A DNA stretch of 39,550 nt, from the NCBI GenBank assembly GCA_937927725.1, contig CALBSE010000020.1, positions 1 to 39,550 of the forward strand. The letters are read 5' to 3'. The position numbers and the translations under genes were made by a program. How positions within the stretch are numbered: the first letter of the stretch is position 1; every line of letters begins with the position of its first letter. Under the pieces are notes generated by a model. The model saw nothing but the letters and a program-made list of their open reading frames with translations. It was not told the DNA's origin and did not search any database. The DNA is from an uncultured Actinomycetes bacterium (lineage in GTDB: Bacteria; Actinomycetota; Acidimicrobiia; Acidimicrobiales; Acidimicrobilacustridaceae). Of the stretch, positions 1-7,646 are shown one piece after another.

Positions 1-431
1 TTGCGGAAGCGTCGTTGGACATGGAGAAACTCATGGCCACGGTTTCGGAACACGCGCACTATCACATGCATTCAATCGCCAATGGAGCCGGTGATCTTCT
101 CGGAAAATCTGCGGTACAGAAGTTCTACGAAGATTTCGCTGCATCAGGTGCACAGAGACTTCAGCTCGATACTGAATGGCTCGTCGTTGATCGACATTGC
201 ATCGTGACGGAAGGGACAATGCGTATGGCCTATCCCGGTTCGACGCTTGCTGCGCGAGGCGTACCCGTCGACGACGTCGAGGCGAGTTATCTCTACGAAG
301 CTCGGATGTGTGTGTTGTGGCCTATTGGCGAAGACGGGCTTTTTACCGGCGAAGACACGTATACGTCGGCTGATGGCTTCATTGGAATCGAACACCGCAA
401 ACTCTCGCCATCCGATATCGCGACGATTTGA
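1..431 (+). CDS. NTF2-like (SnoaL-fold) protein, 5' end outside the window
   Basis: The reading frame is open from base 3 with no stop upstream, so the gene is probably cut by the window edge; the first internal ATG is at base 21. The visible part has the residue pattern of SnoaL/NTF2-like cone-fold proteins: a segment like KSAVQKFYEDF that resembles the usual 'G.e.i..fy..' helix, then alternating beta strands ending in EDTYTSADGF. Such proteins are small enzymes (isomerases, dehydratases) or ligand binders, and the substrate cannot be told here. The stop codon overlaps the TTG start of the DNA glycosylase by four bases, so the two are probably translated from one message. Two more NTF2-like genes lie in this window. 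Confidence 0.6.
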   Translation, partial: AEASLDMEKLMATVSEHAHYHMHSIANGAGDLLGKSAVQKFYEDFAASGAQRLQLDTEWLVVDRHCIVTEGTMRMAYPGSTLAARGVPVDDVEASYLYEARMCVLWPIGEDGLFTGEDTYTSADGFIGIEHRKLSPSDIATI

Positions 432-1045
432 GTTCAGTGGCGTCCCGACCCCGATTCATCGAAGGACGTCGTCCAACAAAGGGCGAGATTCTGACCTTCC
501 ACGGTCTCACTGTCGATGATCTTTTACCGAAGAAGATCAATCTTTTGTTTGTGGGGATCAATCCGGGGCTCTGGACAGCTGCAGTGAACGCTCACTTTGC
601 GCGTCCCGGGAATCGATTTTGGCCAGCGATCTATCGGGCAGGCATCACGAGCACGGAAGTCGATGCGTCGCGTGGATTGCCTGCCGATGCGCGCGCTGAA
701 CTCGAGAAAAAGGGCATCGGCATTTCAAATATCTGTCCCATTGCAACTGCCCGAGCCGATGAACTGTCGAAGCAGCAATTGCTTGACGGCGGGGAAGTAC
801 TTCGAGAAATCGTTCGCCGCAAGAAACCGAAAGTCGTCGCAGTATTGGGAGTGACGGCATACCGACAAGCGTTCGGCAATGCGAAGGTTTCTATTGGTCC
901 GTCTGACGACTCATTCGAAGGTGCTGAACTCTGGATCCTTCCGAATCCAAGCGGTTTGAACGCGCATGAAACGGTCGACACACTCGCCGATTGGTATGGG
1001 AAAGCGGCGAAGGCTGCCGGTGTCGCCCTCGATCGGAACGACTAG
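428..1045 (+). CDS. mug: Mug-type G:T/U mismatch-specific uracil-DNA glycosylase
   Basis: This is a base-excision repair enzyme that removes uracil (and related lesions such as ethenocytosine) mispaired with guanine. Of 205 residues, the two signature motifs are clear: GINPGLW at residues 43-49, with Asn46 at the family's catalytic position, followed by FARPGNRFW at 57-65, and NPSGLNAH at 173-180, which contains the loop that penetrates the DNA. The length is slightly above that of E. coli Mug, with an extra N-terminal stretch of about 25 residues. The TTG start overlaps the upstream NTF2-like stop by four bases. The end overlaps the convergent NTF2-like gene by four bases, leaving no room for a terminator. 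The family assignment is firm; the exact start is less so. Confidence 0.9.
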   Translation: MSSVASRPRFIEGRRPTKGEILTFHGLTVDDLLPKKINLLFVGINPGLWTAAVNAHFARPGNRFWPAIYRAGITSTEVDASRGLPADARAELEKKGIGISNICPIATARADELSKQQLLDGGEVLREIVRRKKPKVVAVLGVTAYRQAFGNAKVSIGPSDDSFEGAELWILPNPSGLNAHETVDTLADWYGKAAKAAGVALDRND

Positions 1046-1473
1046 TCCATTCCTGGAAGGCGGCCGCCTGCAGCAATCCACTCGCCGAAAATTCGTTCTC
1101 CTTCGGATGGGTTGTACACGTCCTCTTGGTAGCAGAACTGACCGTCTCCCGCGTACTCGAGAATCGTTATGCAGCTAAATCGGAATGGTTCGCCGCCAGT
1201 GGGATGGGGAAGAACCTGCCAGGGGTAGTACACGACGCGATTGCCATCGATTACGACCCATTCGATGGGGAATTCCATCGTCGAGGGTGCCTGCGCCATG
1301 ACGTCAACGATTGCTTTGCGGATTTCCTCACGTCCACGAAACGTGCCGAGGTGGTGCTCAACCCAGAGGCCATCGACGGTGTGGAGATCCGCCCACGCGT
1401 TCCAGTCGCCACTATCGCCAACGGCCACGAAGTTGTCGTACGCGGCTCGGACTTCATCGGGATGAAAGTTCAT
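1042..1473 (-). CDS. NTF2-like (SnoaL-fold) protein
   Basis: A 143-residue protein with the SnoaL/NTF2-like pattern: an N-terminal helix (VRAAYDNFVAVGDSGDWNAW), a TFRGREEIRKAI segment and a C-terminal sheet ending near YNPSEGERIFGEW. It starts at an ATG preceded by GAGGAAACA, a good ribosome binding site. It lies 11 bases after the stop of the P450 gene on the same strand and is therefore likely co-transcribed with it. In steroid and polyketide pathways small NTF2-fold proteins often act as ketosteroid isomerases, hydroxylases or cyclases, but no catalytic signature could be pinned down here. A role next to the P450 in lipid catabolism is an inference from position only. Confidence 0.7.
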   Translation of the reverse strand: MNFHPDEVRAAYDNFVAVGDSGDWNAWADLHTVDGLWVEHHLGTFRGREEIRKAIVDVMAQAPSTMEFPIEWVVIDGNRVVYYPWQVLPHPTGGEPFRFSCITILEYAGDGQFCYQEDVYNPSEGERIFGEWIAAGGRLPGMD

Positions 1474-1484
1474 TGTTTCCTCGC

Positions 1485-2678
1485 TCAGTTGGAAGGCGTG
1501 AATCGGACGGGCATTGCTTCCGGGCCGCTGATGAAATTGGAGGCCCGGAACTCGAGCGGTTCGGAGGATGCCAATTGGATGTCGGGCAGGCGGCGCAGGA
1601 GTTCCTCAAACATGATTTTGAGCTCAAGCCGAGCCAACGAAGCGCCGAGGCAGAAATGGGGACCGAATCCGAATGCAAGGTGAGGATTGGGGGATCGCCG
1701 CACGTCAAGCTGATCGGGATTCTCAAAGATCCGGGCGTCTCGGTTCGCTGATGGGTAGAACAGCATCACCTGATCGCCTTCTCGCAGTTGTTCCCCATGA
1801 AGTTCGATGGGCTTGGTCACTGTGCGGGCCATGTTCTTGATCGGTGACACCCAACGCAACAGCTCCTCGACGCCGTTTTCAATGAGTTCGGCTTGGCGGG
1901 CGAGAACATCGCGCTGGTCGGGAAACTCGAGCAACGCGAGCATTCCGCACGTGATGACGTGTCGGCTGGTTTCATCACCGCCGATCAGGATCAGCAACGT
2001 TTCGCTTACGATCGATTCGTCGTCGAGTTTGTGCCCATCGATTTCGGCATTGACCAGTGTGCTGATGAGGTCATCTTGAGGTGGTCGTGATCGGCGATCA
2101 GCGATTACGCGCAGCTGGTAGTCGCGGAATTGAATACCTGCATTCATTGCCGCGAGCTGCACGTCGGGTGTCGGCGTGCCGGTGGTTCCTCTGATCATGT
2201 CGTCTGACCAGCGCAGGAGATCTTCGTACGCATCCGGCTCGAAGCCGAGCATGTCGGCAATAAGCAGTAGCGGCAGGGGAGCGGCGATGTCCCAGACGAA
2301 ATCGCATTCGCCCTTGGCAGCAACGTCGTCGATCAGTTTCGAACAAATCGTTCGGATGGTTTCGTCATGCGCCTGAACTTTTTTCGGCGTGAAGCCTCGG
2401 TTGACGAGCGATCGTCGACGCTGATGCTCAGGATTATCCATCGAGATCATCATCGGAAGCGGTTCGCCGTGGGGACGAGGAGCTCTCATCGACGAGAATG
2501 TTTTCGCGTCTTTCTCGATGGCAAGCACGTCTTCGTAGCGCGTGATGCCCCAGACCTGATTGGGTTCGTCCCAGTAGACCGGCGCGTGGTCGCGCATCCA
2601 TGACCACTGCTCGTATGGCTGCTTCGCGTACCACTCGCCATCAAGCAGGTCGATGTCACTGCGTGTCTCGTGTGCCAT
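1485..2678 (-). CDS. Cytochrome P450, CYP142-like (steroid C26/27-monooxygenase type)
   Basis: A soluble class I bacterial P450 of 397 residues. The I-helix has GGDETSRH (233-240), the variant of the usual AGxDT motif that I remember from Mycobacterium CYP142. The ExxR pair is Glu272/Arg275. The heme loop FGFGPHFCLG has the thiolate ligand Cys343. Other stretches also match my memory of CYP142: LPMMISMDNPEH, GECDFVWDIAAPLP, and the end SGPEAMPVRFTPS. CYP142 oxidises the terminal side-chain carbon of cholesterol/cholestenone, so a sterol or similar branched lipid is the likely substrate. No ferredoxin or ferredoxin reductase gene is adjacent. The ATG is preceded by GGGGGGA and three bases, the same arrangement as at several other catabolic genes here. 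It probably forms a transcription unit with the downstream NTF2-like gene. Confidence 0.87.
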   Translation of the reverse strand: MAHETRSDIDLLDGEWYAKQPYEQWSWMRDHAPVYWDEPNQVWGITRYEDVLAIEKDAKTFSSMRAPRPHGEPLPMMISMDNPEHQRRRSLVNRGFTPKKVQAHDETIRTICSKLIDDVAAKGECDFVWDIAAPLPLLLIADMLGFEPDAYEDLLRWSDDMIRGTTGTPTPDVQLAAMNAGIQFRDYQLRVIADRRSRPPQDDLISTLVNAEIDGHKLDDESIVSETLLILIGGDETSRHVITCGMLALLEFPDQRDVLARQAELIENGVEELLRWVSPIKNMARTVTKPIELHGEQLREGDQVMLFYPSANRDARIFENPDQLDVRRSPNPHLAFGFGPHFCLGASLARLELKIMFEELLRRLPDIQLASSEPLEFRASNFISGPEAMPVRFTPSN

Positions 2679-2724
2679 TGGTCCCCCCGGAACAACTGCG
2701 ATGAATTCAGCGGTGACGCTACTG

Positions 2725-2738
2725 CCTCCTGCAGGAGG
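2725..2738. promoter_or_regulatory. Perfect 14-bp palindrome upstream of the P450 gene
   Basis: The 69-base gap between the pirin stop (2748) and the P450 start (2678) contains CCTCCTGCAGGAGG, a perfect palindrome with no spacer. It lies about 47 bases upstream of the P450 ATG, where an operator would be expected. The lack of a loop and of a T-run argues against a rho-independent terminator. The function is inferred from position only. Confidence 0.4.
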
Positions 2739-2747
2739 GGCTCCGAA

Positions 2748-3767
2748 TTAGTGAGGTTCTTCGATTCGTCCGTCGGGGTGAACTGCGAATCGACCGCGAT
2801 CTGCGCCATGAACGGGACCATCGACAGTCCACGGCCAGCCACCGAAGCCGGTTCGTTGGTAGTCGATGAAGGTTTGCCGCAACCCGGCCTCGTCATTCAT
2901 GACGAACGGTCCCTGCTGCGCAACTGGTTCGCCGATTGGGCGACCCTGGAGCACGAGGCAATCCGCGCCGCGTGTGGAATGGAGTGTTGTGGCGTCGGTC
3001 GACCGGAGGACTGATCCGGTCTCGCAACTTAAGTGGGTCCCGCCGATCTGCACGCCGTCGCCATCGAAGACGTAGAGGGTCCGGACGGTGTCATCGGATT
3101 GAGCGGAAGGGAGCTGAATCGAAGTTCCAGCATCGAGATGGAGGTGCCAAACGGCAACATCAGCGGACTGTTTTGAGGCCCAAGAATTCGGAGGTGGTGC
3201 GAGAGGTGCGGTCGTTCCAAACGCGCCAGCGATGACGACGACTTCCGTCGAGCGACCATTGGCATCGGTGCAACGCACCTTAGGAATTTGGTCAGACCAA
3301 AGCATCGTGAAATACGGGTCGGACATCTTGTCCGCAGCGGGAAGGTTCAACCAGATTTGAAAGAGTTCGAGCGGGTTGGGCGCCGATTGGTTTCGCAGCG
3401 GCATCATCTCGGAGTGCACGATGCCTGCGCCGGCGGTCAGCCACTGAACATCTCCCTCTCCAAATCGCGCCGTCGCTCCGAGTGAGTCAGAGTGATCGCA
3501 CGTGCCTTCGCGTACATACGTAATGGTTTCGAAGCCGCGATGAGGATGCTGCGGAAATCCGGGTACAACCGAGCCGTGGTACATGCGCCAGCCGTCGATA
3601 CCCTCGAAATCCATGCCGATAGTGCGGCCTTCAAGCGATGCGTTGGGCCCCAATTGATCATTTCCGGACGGGTACTGATCGTCGTGGTGCGCGCAGAAAA
3701 GGAAGGGATCAATCGTTGGCCAATGCAAGCCAAGTGGAACTGTTTGAAGAACGACGTCGTCAGACAT
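2748..3767 (-). CDS. Pirin-family bicupin protein
   Basis: A 339-residue pirin. The N-terminal cupin carries the signature HPHRGFETITYV (74-85), HSDSLG (92-97), and GDVQWLTAGAGIVHSE (105-120). By comparison with human pirin (two His in HPH, then His and Glu) the metal site would be His74, His76, His118 and Glu120, and all four are present. The C-terminal cupin is more divergent. Bacterial pirins bind Fe or similar metals, and some act as quercetin dioxygenases or regulators; the role here is unknown. The start has no Shine-Dalgarno sequence; a TACTCT box ends six bases before the ATG, so a leaderless message starting in the 33-base gap after the helicase gene is likely. Confidence 0.88.
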   Translation of the reverse strand: MSDDVVLQTVPLGLHWPTIDPFLFCAHHDDQYPSGNDQLGPNASLEGRTIGMDFEGIDGWRMYHGSVVPGFPQHPHRGFETITYVREGTCDHSDSLGATARFGEGDVQWLTAGAGIVHSEMMPLRNQSAPNPLELFQIWLNLPAADKMSDPYFTMLWSDQIPKVRCTDANGRSTEVVVIAGAFGTTAPLAPPPNSWASKQSADVAVWHLHLDAGTSIQLPSAQSDDTVRTLYVFDGDGVQIGGTHLSCETGSVLRSTDATTLHSTRGADCLVLQGRPIGEPVAQQGPFVMNDEAGLRQTFIDYQRTGFGGWPWTVDGPVHGADRGRFAVHPDGRIEEPH

Positions 3768-3771
3768 GCTT

Positions 3772-3777
3772 CAAGAG
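3772..3777 (-). promoter_or_regulatory. Candidate -10 box for a leaderless pirin transcript
   Basis: On the minus strand TACTCT is followed by six bases (TGAAGC) and the pirin ATG. There is no purine-rich ribosome binding site in between, so transcription is expected to begin at or next to the start codon. No convincing -35 element was found. Confidence 0.5.
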
Positions 3778-3800
3778 TACGGCGTTGCCGGAGAAGTTGG

Positions 3801-5531
3801 TCAGCGCTCGAATCGCTGGAAACGCTCGCGACGTGGGACAACTTTGCGTCCCTTGATCGTTGTCTTCTTCATCGCCCGAATGATGTCGTCTGCGGACTTC
3901 TCGGGCACTTCGACGAGCGAGAACTTGTCGGCGATTTCGATCGAACCGATCTGCTTTCCAGCGAGGCCAGCCTCGCCGGTGATCGCACCTACGAGATCGC
4001 CAGGTCGGACCTGCGCTGAGCGTCCGATGGGGAAGTACAAGCGGGTGGAATCCACGCCGATCGAGCGGTCCTTGCCCTTCTTGCCCTTCTTGTCTCGGTC
4101 GCCGCGATCTCCTCGATCTCCACGATCTCCGCGGTCACCGCGGTCACCGCGGTCGTTTTTGCGCTCGCTCTTTCGTCGAACTTCGACCTCAGGGATTTCG
4201 ACGTCGTCCTCGGCACCGGTTGTCGCCTCATGAGTGAGCTTGACCGCCGCGAGGGCTACGTCGAAGAGGTCGAACTCGTCGGTCAGCGATTCAACAATGG
4301 TCCGGTATCGATCGAGATCGTCGTCAAGGAGCGTCTCTCGAAGTGTTCCCAATGTGAGTTCCATGCGTCGATTGCGAAGATCGGAAATGGTCGGAACTTT
4401 TTCGATAGCGATCTTGTCGCCGGTCACCCGCTGGATATTTTCGAGCAAGCGATGTTCGCGCGGCTCGGCAAGCGTGATCGCGACGCCTTCGCGCCCTGCG
4501 CGGCCAACGCGACCGATTCGGTGCACATAGGACTCTGGAGCTGAGGGAACGTCGTAGTTGACGACGTGCGTGAGCAAATCAATGTCGAGACCACGAGCGG
4601 CAACATCGGTAGCGATGAGGAGGTCCGCGTTACCGCTGCGGACGCGAGCCATTACACGATCACGCCCTTCTTGATTCATGCCACCGTGCAGCGCTTCGGC
4701 ACGGTAACCGCGACCATTCAACGTTTCGGTGAGTTGGTCAACCTCGACACGGGTGCGACAGAAGACGATGGCCGCAGCCGGCGCTTCGACGTCAAGGATG
4801 CGTCCGAGTGCGGCAGGCTTATGTGAGCGCGGCACCATAAACGCGAGTTGACGAACCTTTGGCGCATCGCCCTTTGCAACGACGGGTGCTTCAATCCGAA
4901 TTGTTGTGGGGTTCGAGAGATGGCGTCGCGCCAGCGATTCAATGCGCTTGGGCATGGTTGCCGAGAAGAGCACGGTCTGACGTTCGGTAGGGAGTGCGCC
5001 AAGGATGGCGTCGAGATCCTCGGCGAATCCCATGTCGAGCATTTCGTCGGCTTCGTCGAGCACGACCATTGCGATGTTCTTCAGTGGGATCGTTCCGCGC
5101 TTGATGTGGTCGACGGCGCGACCTGGAGTGGCAACGACAACGTCGACGCCGCGGCTCAATGCTTGAAGCTGTCGTCCGATTGGTTGTCCGCCATAGATAG
5201 GGAGAACTCGAGCGCCAAGTGCACGTCCGTATTTGTGGACGGCCTCTGAAACCTGCATCGCGAGTTCACGGGTGGGTACGAGAATCAGTCCGGTGGGGTT
5301 CTTCGAGCGGTTGTCGGCCTCAAGGTGCTCCAGCATCGGCAGGGCAAAGGCTGCGGTCTTGCCAGTTCCGGTCGCGGCCTGACCCAAAAGATCTTGGCCG
5401 GCGATCAGCGGCGGAATGGACTCGCGCTGGATCGGAGTCGGTTCCTCGTAGCCAAGGCTGGATAATGCTTCGACCAGTTCGGGTCGAAGCGCCAGGTCGG
5501 CGAAGGTCGTGGTGTCGGTCGATTGGTCCAT
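3801..5531 (-). CDS. deaD: DEAD-box ATP-dependent RNA helicase (DeaD/CsdA type)
   Basis: A 576-residue RNA helicase. RecA domain 1 has the Q motif around PTPIQ (31-35), Walker A ATGTGKT (53-59), PTREL (86-90), DEAD (159-162) and SAT (190-192). Domain 2 has HRIGRVGRAG (337-346). A C-terminal domain from about residue 495 fits the DbpA-type RNA-binding domain, so it resembles the cold-shock and ribosome-assembly helicases CsdA/DeaD. Between the core and this domain is a charged linker with six RGD triplets (461-478). The ATG at 5531 is preferred because GAGGAGAG lies seven bases upstream; a further in-frame ATG at 5567 has no such site. A small hairpin overlaps the upstream edge of the ribosome binding site. 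Confidence 0.93.
   Translation of the reverse strand: MDQSTDTTTFADLALRPELVEALSSLGYEEPTPIQRESIPPLIAGQDLLGQAATGTGKTAAFALPMLEHLEADNRSKNPTGLILVPTRELAMQVSEAVHKYGRALGARVLPIYGGQPIGRQLQALSRGVDVVVATPGRAVDHIKRGTIPLKNIAMVVLDEADEMLDMGFAEDLDAILGALPTERQTVLFSATMPKRIESLARRHLSNPTTIRIEAPVVAKGDAPKVRQLAFMVPRSHKPAALGRILDVEAPAAAIVFCRTRVEVDQLTETLNGRGYRAEALHGGMNQEGRDRVMARVRSGNADLLIATDVAARGLDIDLLTHVVNYDVPSAPESYVHRIGRVGRAGREGVAITLAEPREHRLLENIQRVTGDKIAIEKVPTISDLRNRRMELTLGTLRETLLDDDLDRYRTIVESLTDEFDLFDVALAAVKLTHEATTGAEDDVEIPEVEVRRKSERKNDRGDRGDRGDRGDRGDRGDRDKKGKKGKDRSIGVDSTRLYFPIGRSAQVRPGDLVGAITGEAGLAGKQIGSIEIADKFSLVEVPEKSADDIIRAMKKTTIKGRKVVPRRERFQRFER
4096..4155. repeat. 9-bp tandem repeat encoding the RGD linker of the helicase
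   Basis: Read on the plus strand the units are CGGTCGCCG, CGATCTCCT, CGATCTCCA, CGATCTCCG, CGGTCACCG, CGGTCACCG, and then a partial CGGTCG unit. Two variant unit types lie in blocks, so local duplication is more likely than independent selection of each codon. The phase of nine keeps the reading frame, so gain or loss of units only changes the length of the arginine/aspartate-rich linker. Confidence 0.75.
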
Positions 5532-5537
5532 CAGTAG

Positions 5538-5559
5538 CTCTCCTCGACCGTTCCGGTCG
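5538..5559 (-). promoter_or_regulatory. Ribosome binding site and adjoining leader hairpin of the helicase gene
   Basis: On the minus strand GAGGAGAG (5538-5545) is the Shine-Dalgarno site. Directly upstream, CGACCG (5545-5550 on the plus strand) and CGGTCG (5554-5559) form a six-pair hairpin with a three-base loop, sharing one base with the ribosome binding site. Cold-shock-type helicase genes are often controlled in their leaders, so the placement is suggestive but not proven. Confidence 0.4.
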
Positions 5560-5590
5560 GCCTCCACGCTCCCACGTGAACGGCGGGAGA

Positions 5591-5614
5591 ACGAATCGGC
5601 CCTACGAATCGGCC
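5591..5614. repeat. Short direct repeat in the helicase/DUF3237 divergent promoter region
   Basis: ACGAATCGGCC occurs at 5591-5601 and again at 5604-5614, a 13-base period. It sits in the 133-base region between divergent genes, where a regulator could bind two sites. No clear -10 element could be chosen for either direction. Confidence 0.35.
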
Positions 5615-5664
5615 TATGGCGGTCGAAACCGCGTCAAGAGGCCGTCGCATGGAATGATCGCGAG

Positions 5665-6090
5665 ATGGAACTGCGCCCCTTTGCCACATTGACCCTTGCT
5701 GTCGCTTCCGATGGCCTCTACATGCTCGGAGCCACCCCTGCGGGCACCCGGATCGTCCAAGAGATCAACGAGGCCCGTATTGAGGGTCCAAGGCTCTCAG
5801 CCAGTCTCGTGGGTCATGCTGCCGCCGATTGGTTGGCAATCGATGCCCAGGGGGTTGGCACCTTTGATATCCGCATGACGCTCATGACCGATGACGGCGT
5901 GCCCGTCTACCTCGCCTACAAGGGAAGGGCCGATTGGTCGGCAGGAATGGGCAAGACTCCGGTCTACGTCGGCATGGAGTTCGAAGCCGGCGATGAGCGT
6001 TATCGATGGCTCAATGCGCTGCACTTGTTCGGCCGTGGCCAAGTTGGTGAAGGCGGCAAACTCGTTTACGAGATTTACGAACCCGTCTGA
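5665..6090 (+). CDS. DUF3237 family protein
   Basis: A 141-residue protein matching the DUF3237 beta-barrel family pattern: a start like MELRPFATLTL, a middle with GVGTFDIRMTLMTDDGVPVYLAYKGR and a C-terminal stretch GDERYRWLNALHLFGRG close to the remembered family consensus. Function is unknown; members are often next to steroid, aromatic or nitronate genes. The ATG at 5665 is chosen because conserved sequence begins there; the frame stays open upstream to 5509, but that part has no family similarity and overlaps the helicase start region. The ribosome binding site is weak. The flavoprotein gene starts 96 bases downstream on the same strand. Confidence 0.75.
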   Translation: MELRPFATLTLAVASDGLYMLGATPAGTRIVQEINEARIEGPRLSASLVGHAAADWLAIDAQGVGTFDIRMTLMTDDGVPVYLAYKGRADWSAGMGKTPVYVGMEFEAGDERYRWLNALHLFGRGQVGEGGKLVYEIYEPV

Positions 6091-6186
6091 TGCCTTTCAG
6101 CGGCCCCAGCTCATGCTGTGGCGTGGAGACGAGCAAATCGGTCGCTTTCGTTGCCTGAGGAACTCATTTCGGATGGAAGATGAGCC

Positions 6187-7122
6187 ATGTTCGACAATCG
6201 CATAACTCGGATGCTTGGCATCGAGATTCCGATCGTGCAGGCGCCTATGGGCTACATCGCGCGTGCGCAGTTGGCGTCAGCGGTGTCCAACGCAGGAGCG
6301 ATGGGAATCATTGAAACGTCTTCCGGGGACCTTGCTGCGATTCGCGGGGAAATCGCCAAGATGGCAGACCTCACCGATCGGCCGTTCGGCGTCAACATTG
6401 CGCAGGCCTTCGTTCGTGACCCTTCGATCGTCGACTTCGTTGTCGAACAAGGCGTCCGCTTTGTCATTACCTCGGCCGGGGATCCGCGCACGTATACGTC
6501 GGAGTTGAAAGCTGCGGGACTCACGGTGTTCCACGTCGTCCCAACGCTGCGAGCGGCACTCAAGGCTGTCGATGCTGGAGTCGACGGTCTCGTCGTTGAA
6601 GGATCGGAAGGCGGGGGATTCAAAAATCCGAGCGATGTTTCAACGATGGTGCTGTTGCCTCTCGTTGCTTCGAAGGTTCCTGTTCCGGTTATCGCTGCCG
6701 GAGGATTTGTCGATGGCCGGACGATGGCGGCTGCATTCGCCCTGGGCGCCGAAGCCATTCAGATGGGCACGCGAATGGTGGCCACGGTCGAATCGCCAAT
6801 TCACGAGAATTGGAAGCAAGCAATCGTCGCTGCTTCGGAAACGGACACGGTGCTCCTGAACCGTCATGCAGCGCCATCGCTACGAGTACTGCGGACAGAG
6901 CGCAGCAATGCCCTTGAATTTGACACATCAAGCAACGCGATGGAGCACATGGCCCGACATCAAGAGTTGTATTTCGGCGGAGACATGGATGCGGCGCTTG
7001 CCCTTGGTGGCGCTGTCGCGGGTCGCATCGAAGCGATTGAGCCGGTTGCCGACGTGATCAGAAACTGCGCAAACGAGTGCCTAGAAACAGTGCAAAGTCT
7101 CGCTTCGAGCTACGTCAAGTGA
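6187..7122 (+). CDS. Nitronate monooxygenase-like (2-nitropropane dioxygenase family) FMN protein
   Basis: A 311-residue TIM-barrel flavoprotein. Family marks include IPIVQAPMGYIA near the N-terminus, GVNIAQ, FVITSAGDP, and the phosphate-binding region PVIAAGGFVDGRTMAAAFALGAEAIQMGTR. The segment that in class I nitronate monooxygenases and FabK reads EGxEAGGHxG is here EGSEGGGFKN, so the usual catalytic histidine is replaced by phenylalanine. It therefore may not oxidise nitronates. In mycobacteria a relative (IpdC) acts as a reductase in steroid ring C/D breakdown, and a catabolic reductase or oxidase role is plausible here too. GGAAG seven bases before the ATG supports the start. It ends one base before the convergent SHOCT-like gene. 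Confidence 0.8.
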   Translation: MFDNRITRMLGIEIPIVQAPMGYIARAQLASAVSNAGAMGIIETSSGDLAAIRGEIAKMADLTDRPFGVNIAQAFVRDPSIVDFVVEQGVRFVITSAGDPRTYTSELKAAGLTVFHVVPTLRAALKAVDAGVDGLVVEGSEGGGFKNPSDVSTMVLLPLVASKVPVPVIAAGGFVDGRTMAAAFALGAEAIQMGTRMVATVESPIHENWKQAIVAASETDTVLLNRHAAPSLRVLRTERSNALEFDTSSNAMEHMARHQELYFGGDMDAALALGGAVAGRIEAIEPVADVIRNCANECLETVQSLASSYVK

Positions 7123-7123
7123 G

Positions 7124-7402
7124 TTAGTCGATGGGCAGGCGTGCCATGAGGTCGGACTTTCGCTCTTCGAACTCGTCGAAGTCGATGACCTTGTCCTCAA
7201 GCTGTTTGTGGATCAACTCGATCTGAGCCAAAAGTTCCGCAGCGGAAAGTTCGCCCTCGGAAGAGAGTTCAACGAGTTCTTCCTCGCCATCGGCTCCAAC
7301 TCGTGTCTCGCCGCTTTGACGTCGATCTCGTTTGAGCGCCTGCTTCGCCTTCTTATTTCGATCTCGTTGTAATTTTTCGAAACTTGTTCTCTGGGCTCCC
7401 AT
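7124..7402 (-). CDS. Small SHOCT-like protein
   Basis: A 92-residue protein. The first 30 residues are very basic (FEKLQRDRNKKAKQALKRDRRQ), the middle is acidic, and the last 35 (ELLAQIELIHKQLEDKVIDF then DEFEERKSDLMARL) match the SHOCT motif, a short helical hairpin common in small bacterial proteins. SHOCT domains are thought to mediate protein or membrane association; no enzymatic function is expected. A GGAGG site six bases before the ATG gives strong support for the start. Similar small basic proteins are widespread in actinobacteria, but I cannot name a function. Confidence 0.75.
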   Translation of the reverse strand: MGAQRTSFEKLQRDRNKKAKQALKRDRRQSGETRVGADGEEELVELSSEGELSAAELLAQIELIHKQLEDKVIDFDEFEERKSDLMARLPID

Positions 7403-7417
7403 CGGGGGCCTCCTTCG

Positions 7418-7435
7418 TCGGCGTAATGACGCCGA
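7418..7435. promoter_or_regulatory. Hairpin-forming inverted repeat upstream of the SHOCT-like gene
   Basis: TCGGCGT (7418-7424) and ACGCCGA (7429-7435) are perfect complements around an AATG loop. The repeat ends 15 bases upstream of the SHOCT-like ATG, just beyond its GGAGG site, so it may be a leader hairpin or an operator. The rest of the 244-base intergenic region holds only the promoter described next. Confidence 0.4.
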
Positions 7436-7609
7436 TCTGGTGATGTCGATCTGATCTCTCGCGCCATGAGTGTGAAGTCGGCGGCGAGACGTTGCGGCCT
7501 TGGGGCTGACCCGAGGACGTGGTTGACGCTACCGGTTGGCGGGAGCGGTGCTGTGCACCCCCAGCCGGTTATGAGCCACATCACGCTGATTTGAGCGAAA
7601 AGTGGTGGC

Positions 7610-7615
7610 TAAGGT
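7610..7615 (+). promoter_or_regulatory. Candidate -10 box for the enoyl-CoA hydratase gene
   Basis: TAAGGT fits the actinobacterial TANNNT -10 pattern and would give a leader of about 25 bases containing the AAGGGGGA ribosome binding site. A TTGAGC lies upstream but at only 13 bases spacing, so the -35 element is doubtful. Confidence 0.35.
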
Positions 7616-7646
7616 GCCCGAATCCGCAGTGTTCCAAGGGGGAGCC

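Noticed and set aside
991..1683. Long plus-strand frame opposite the NTF2-like and P450 genes
   Set aside because: No family similarity; the minus-strand frames carry clear motifs including the P450 heme loop region, so this is a shadow frame.
4096..4155. CRISPR-like or minisatellite array
   Set aside because: Units are 9 bp without spacers and lie in frame within the helicase coding sequence.
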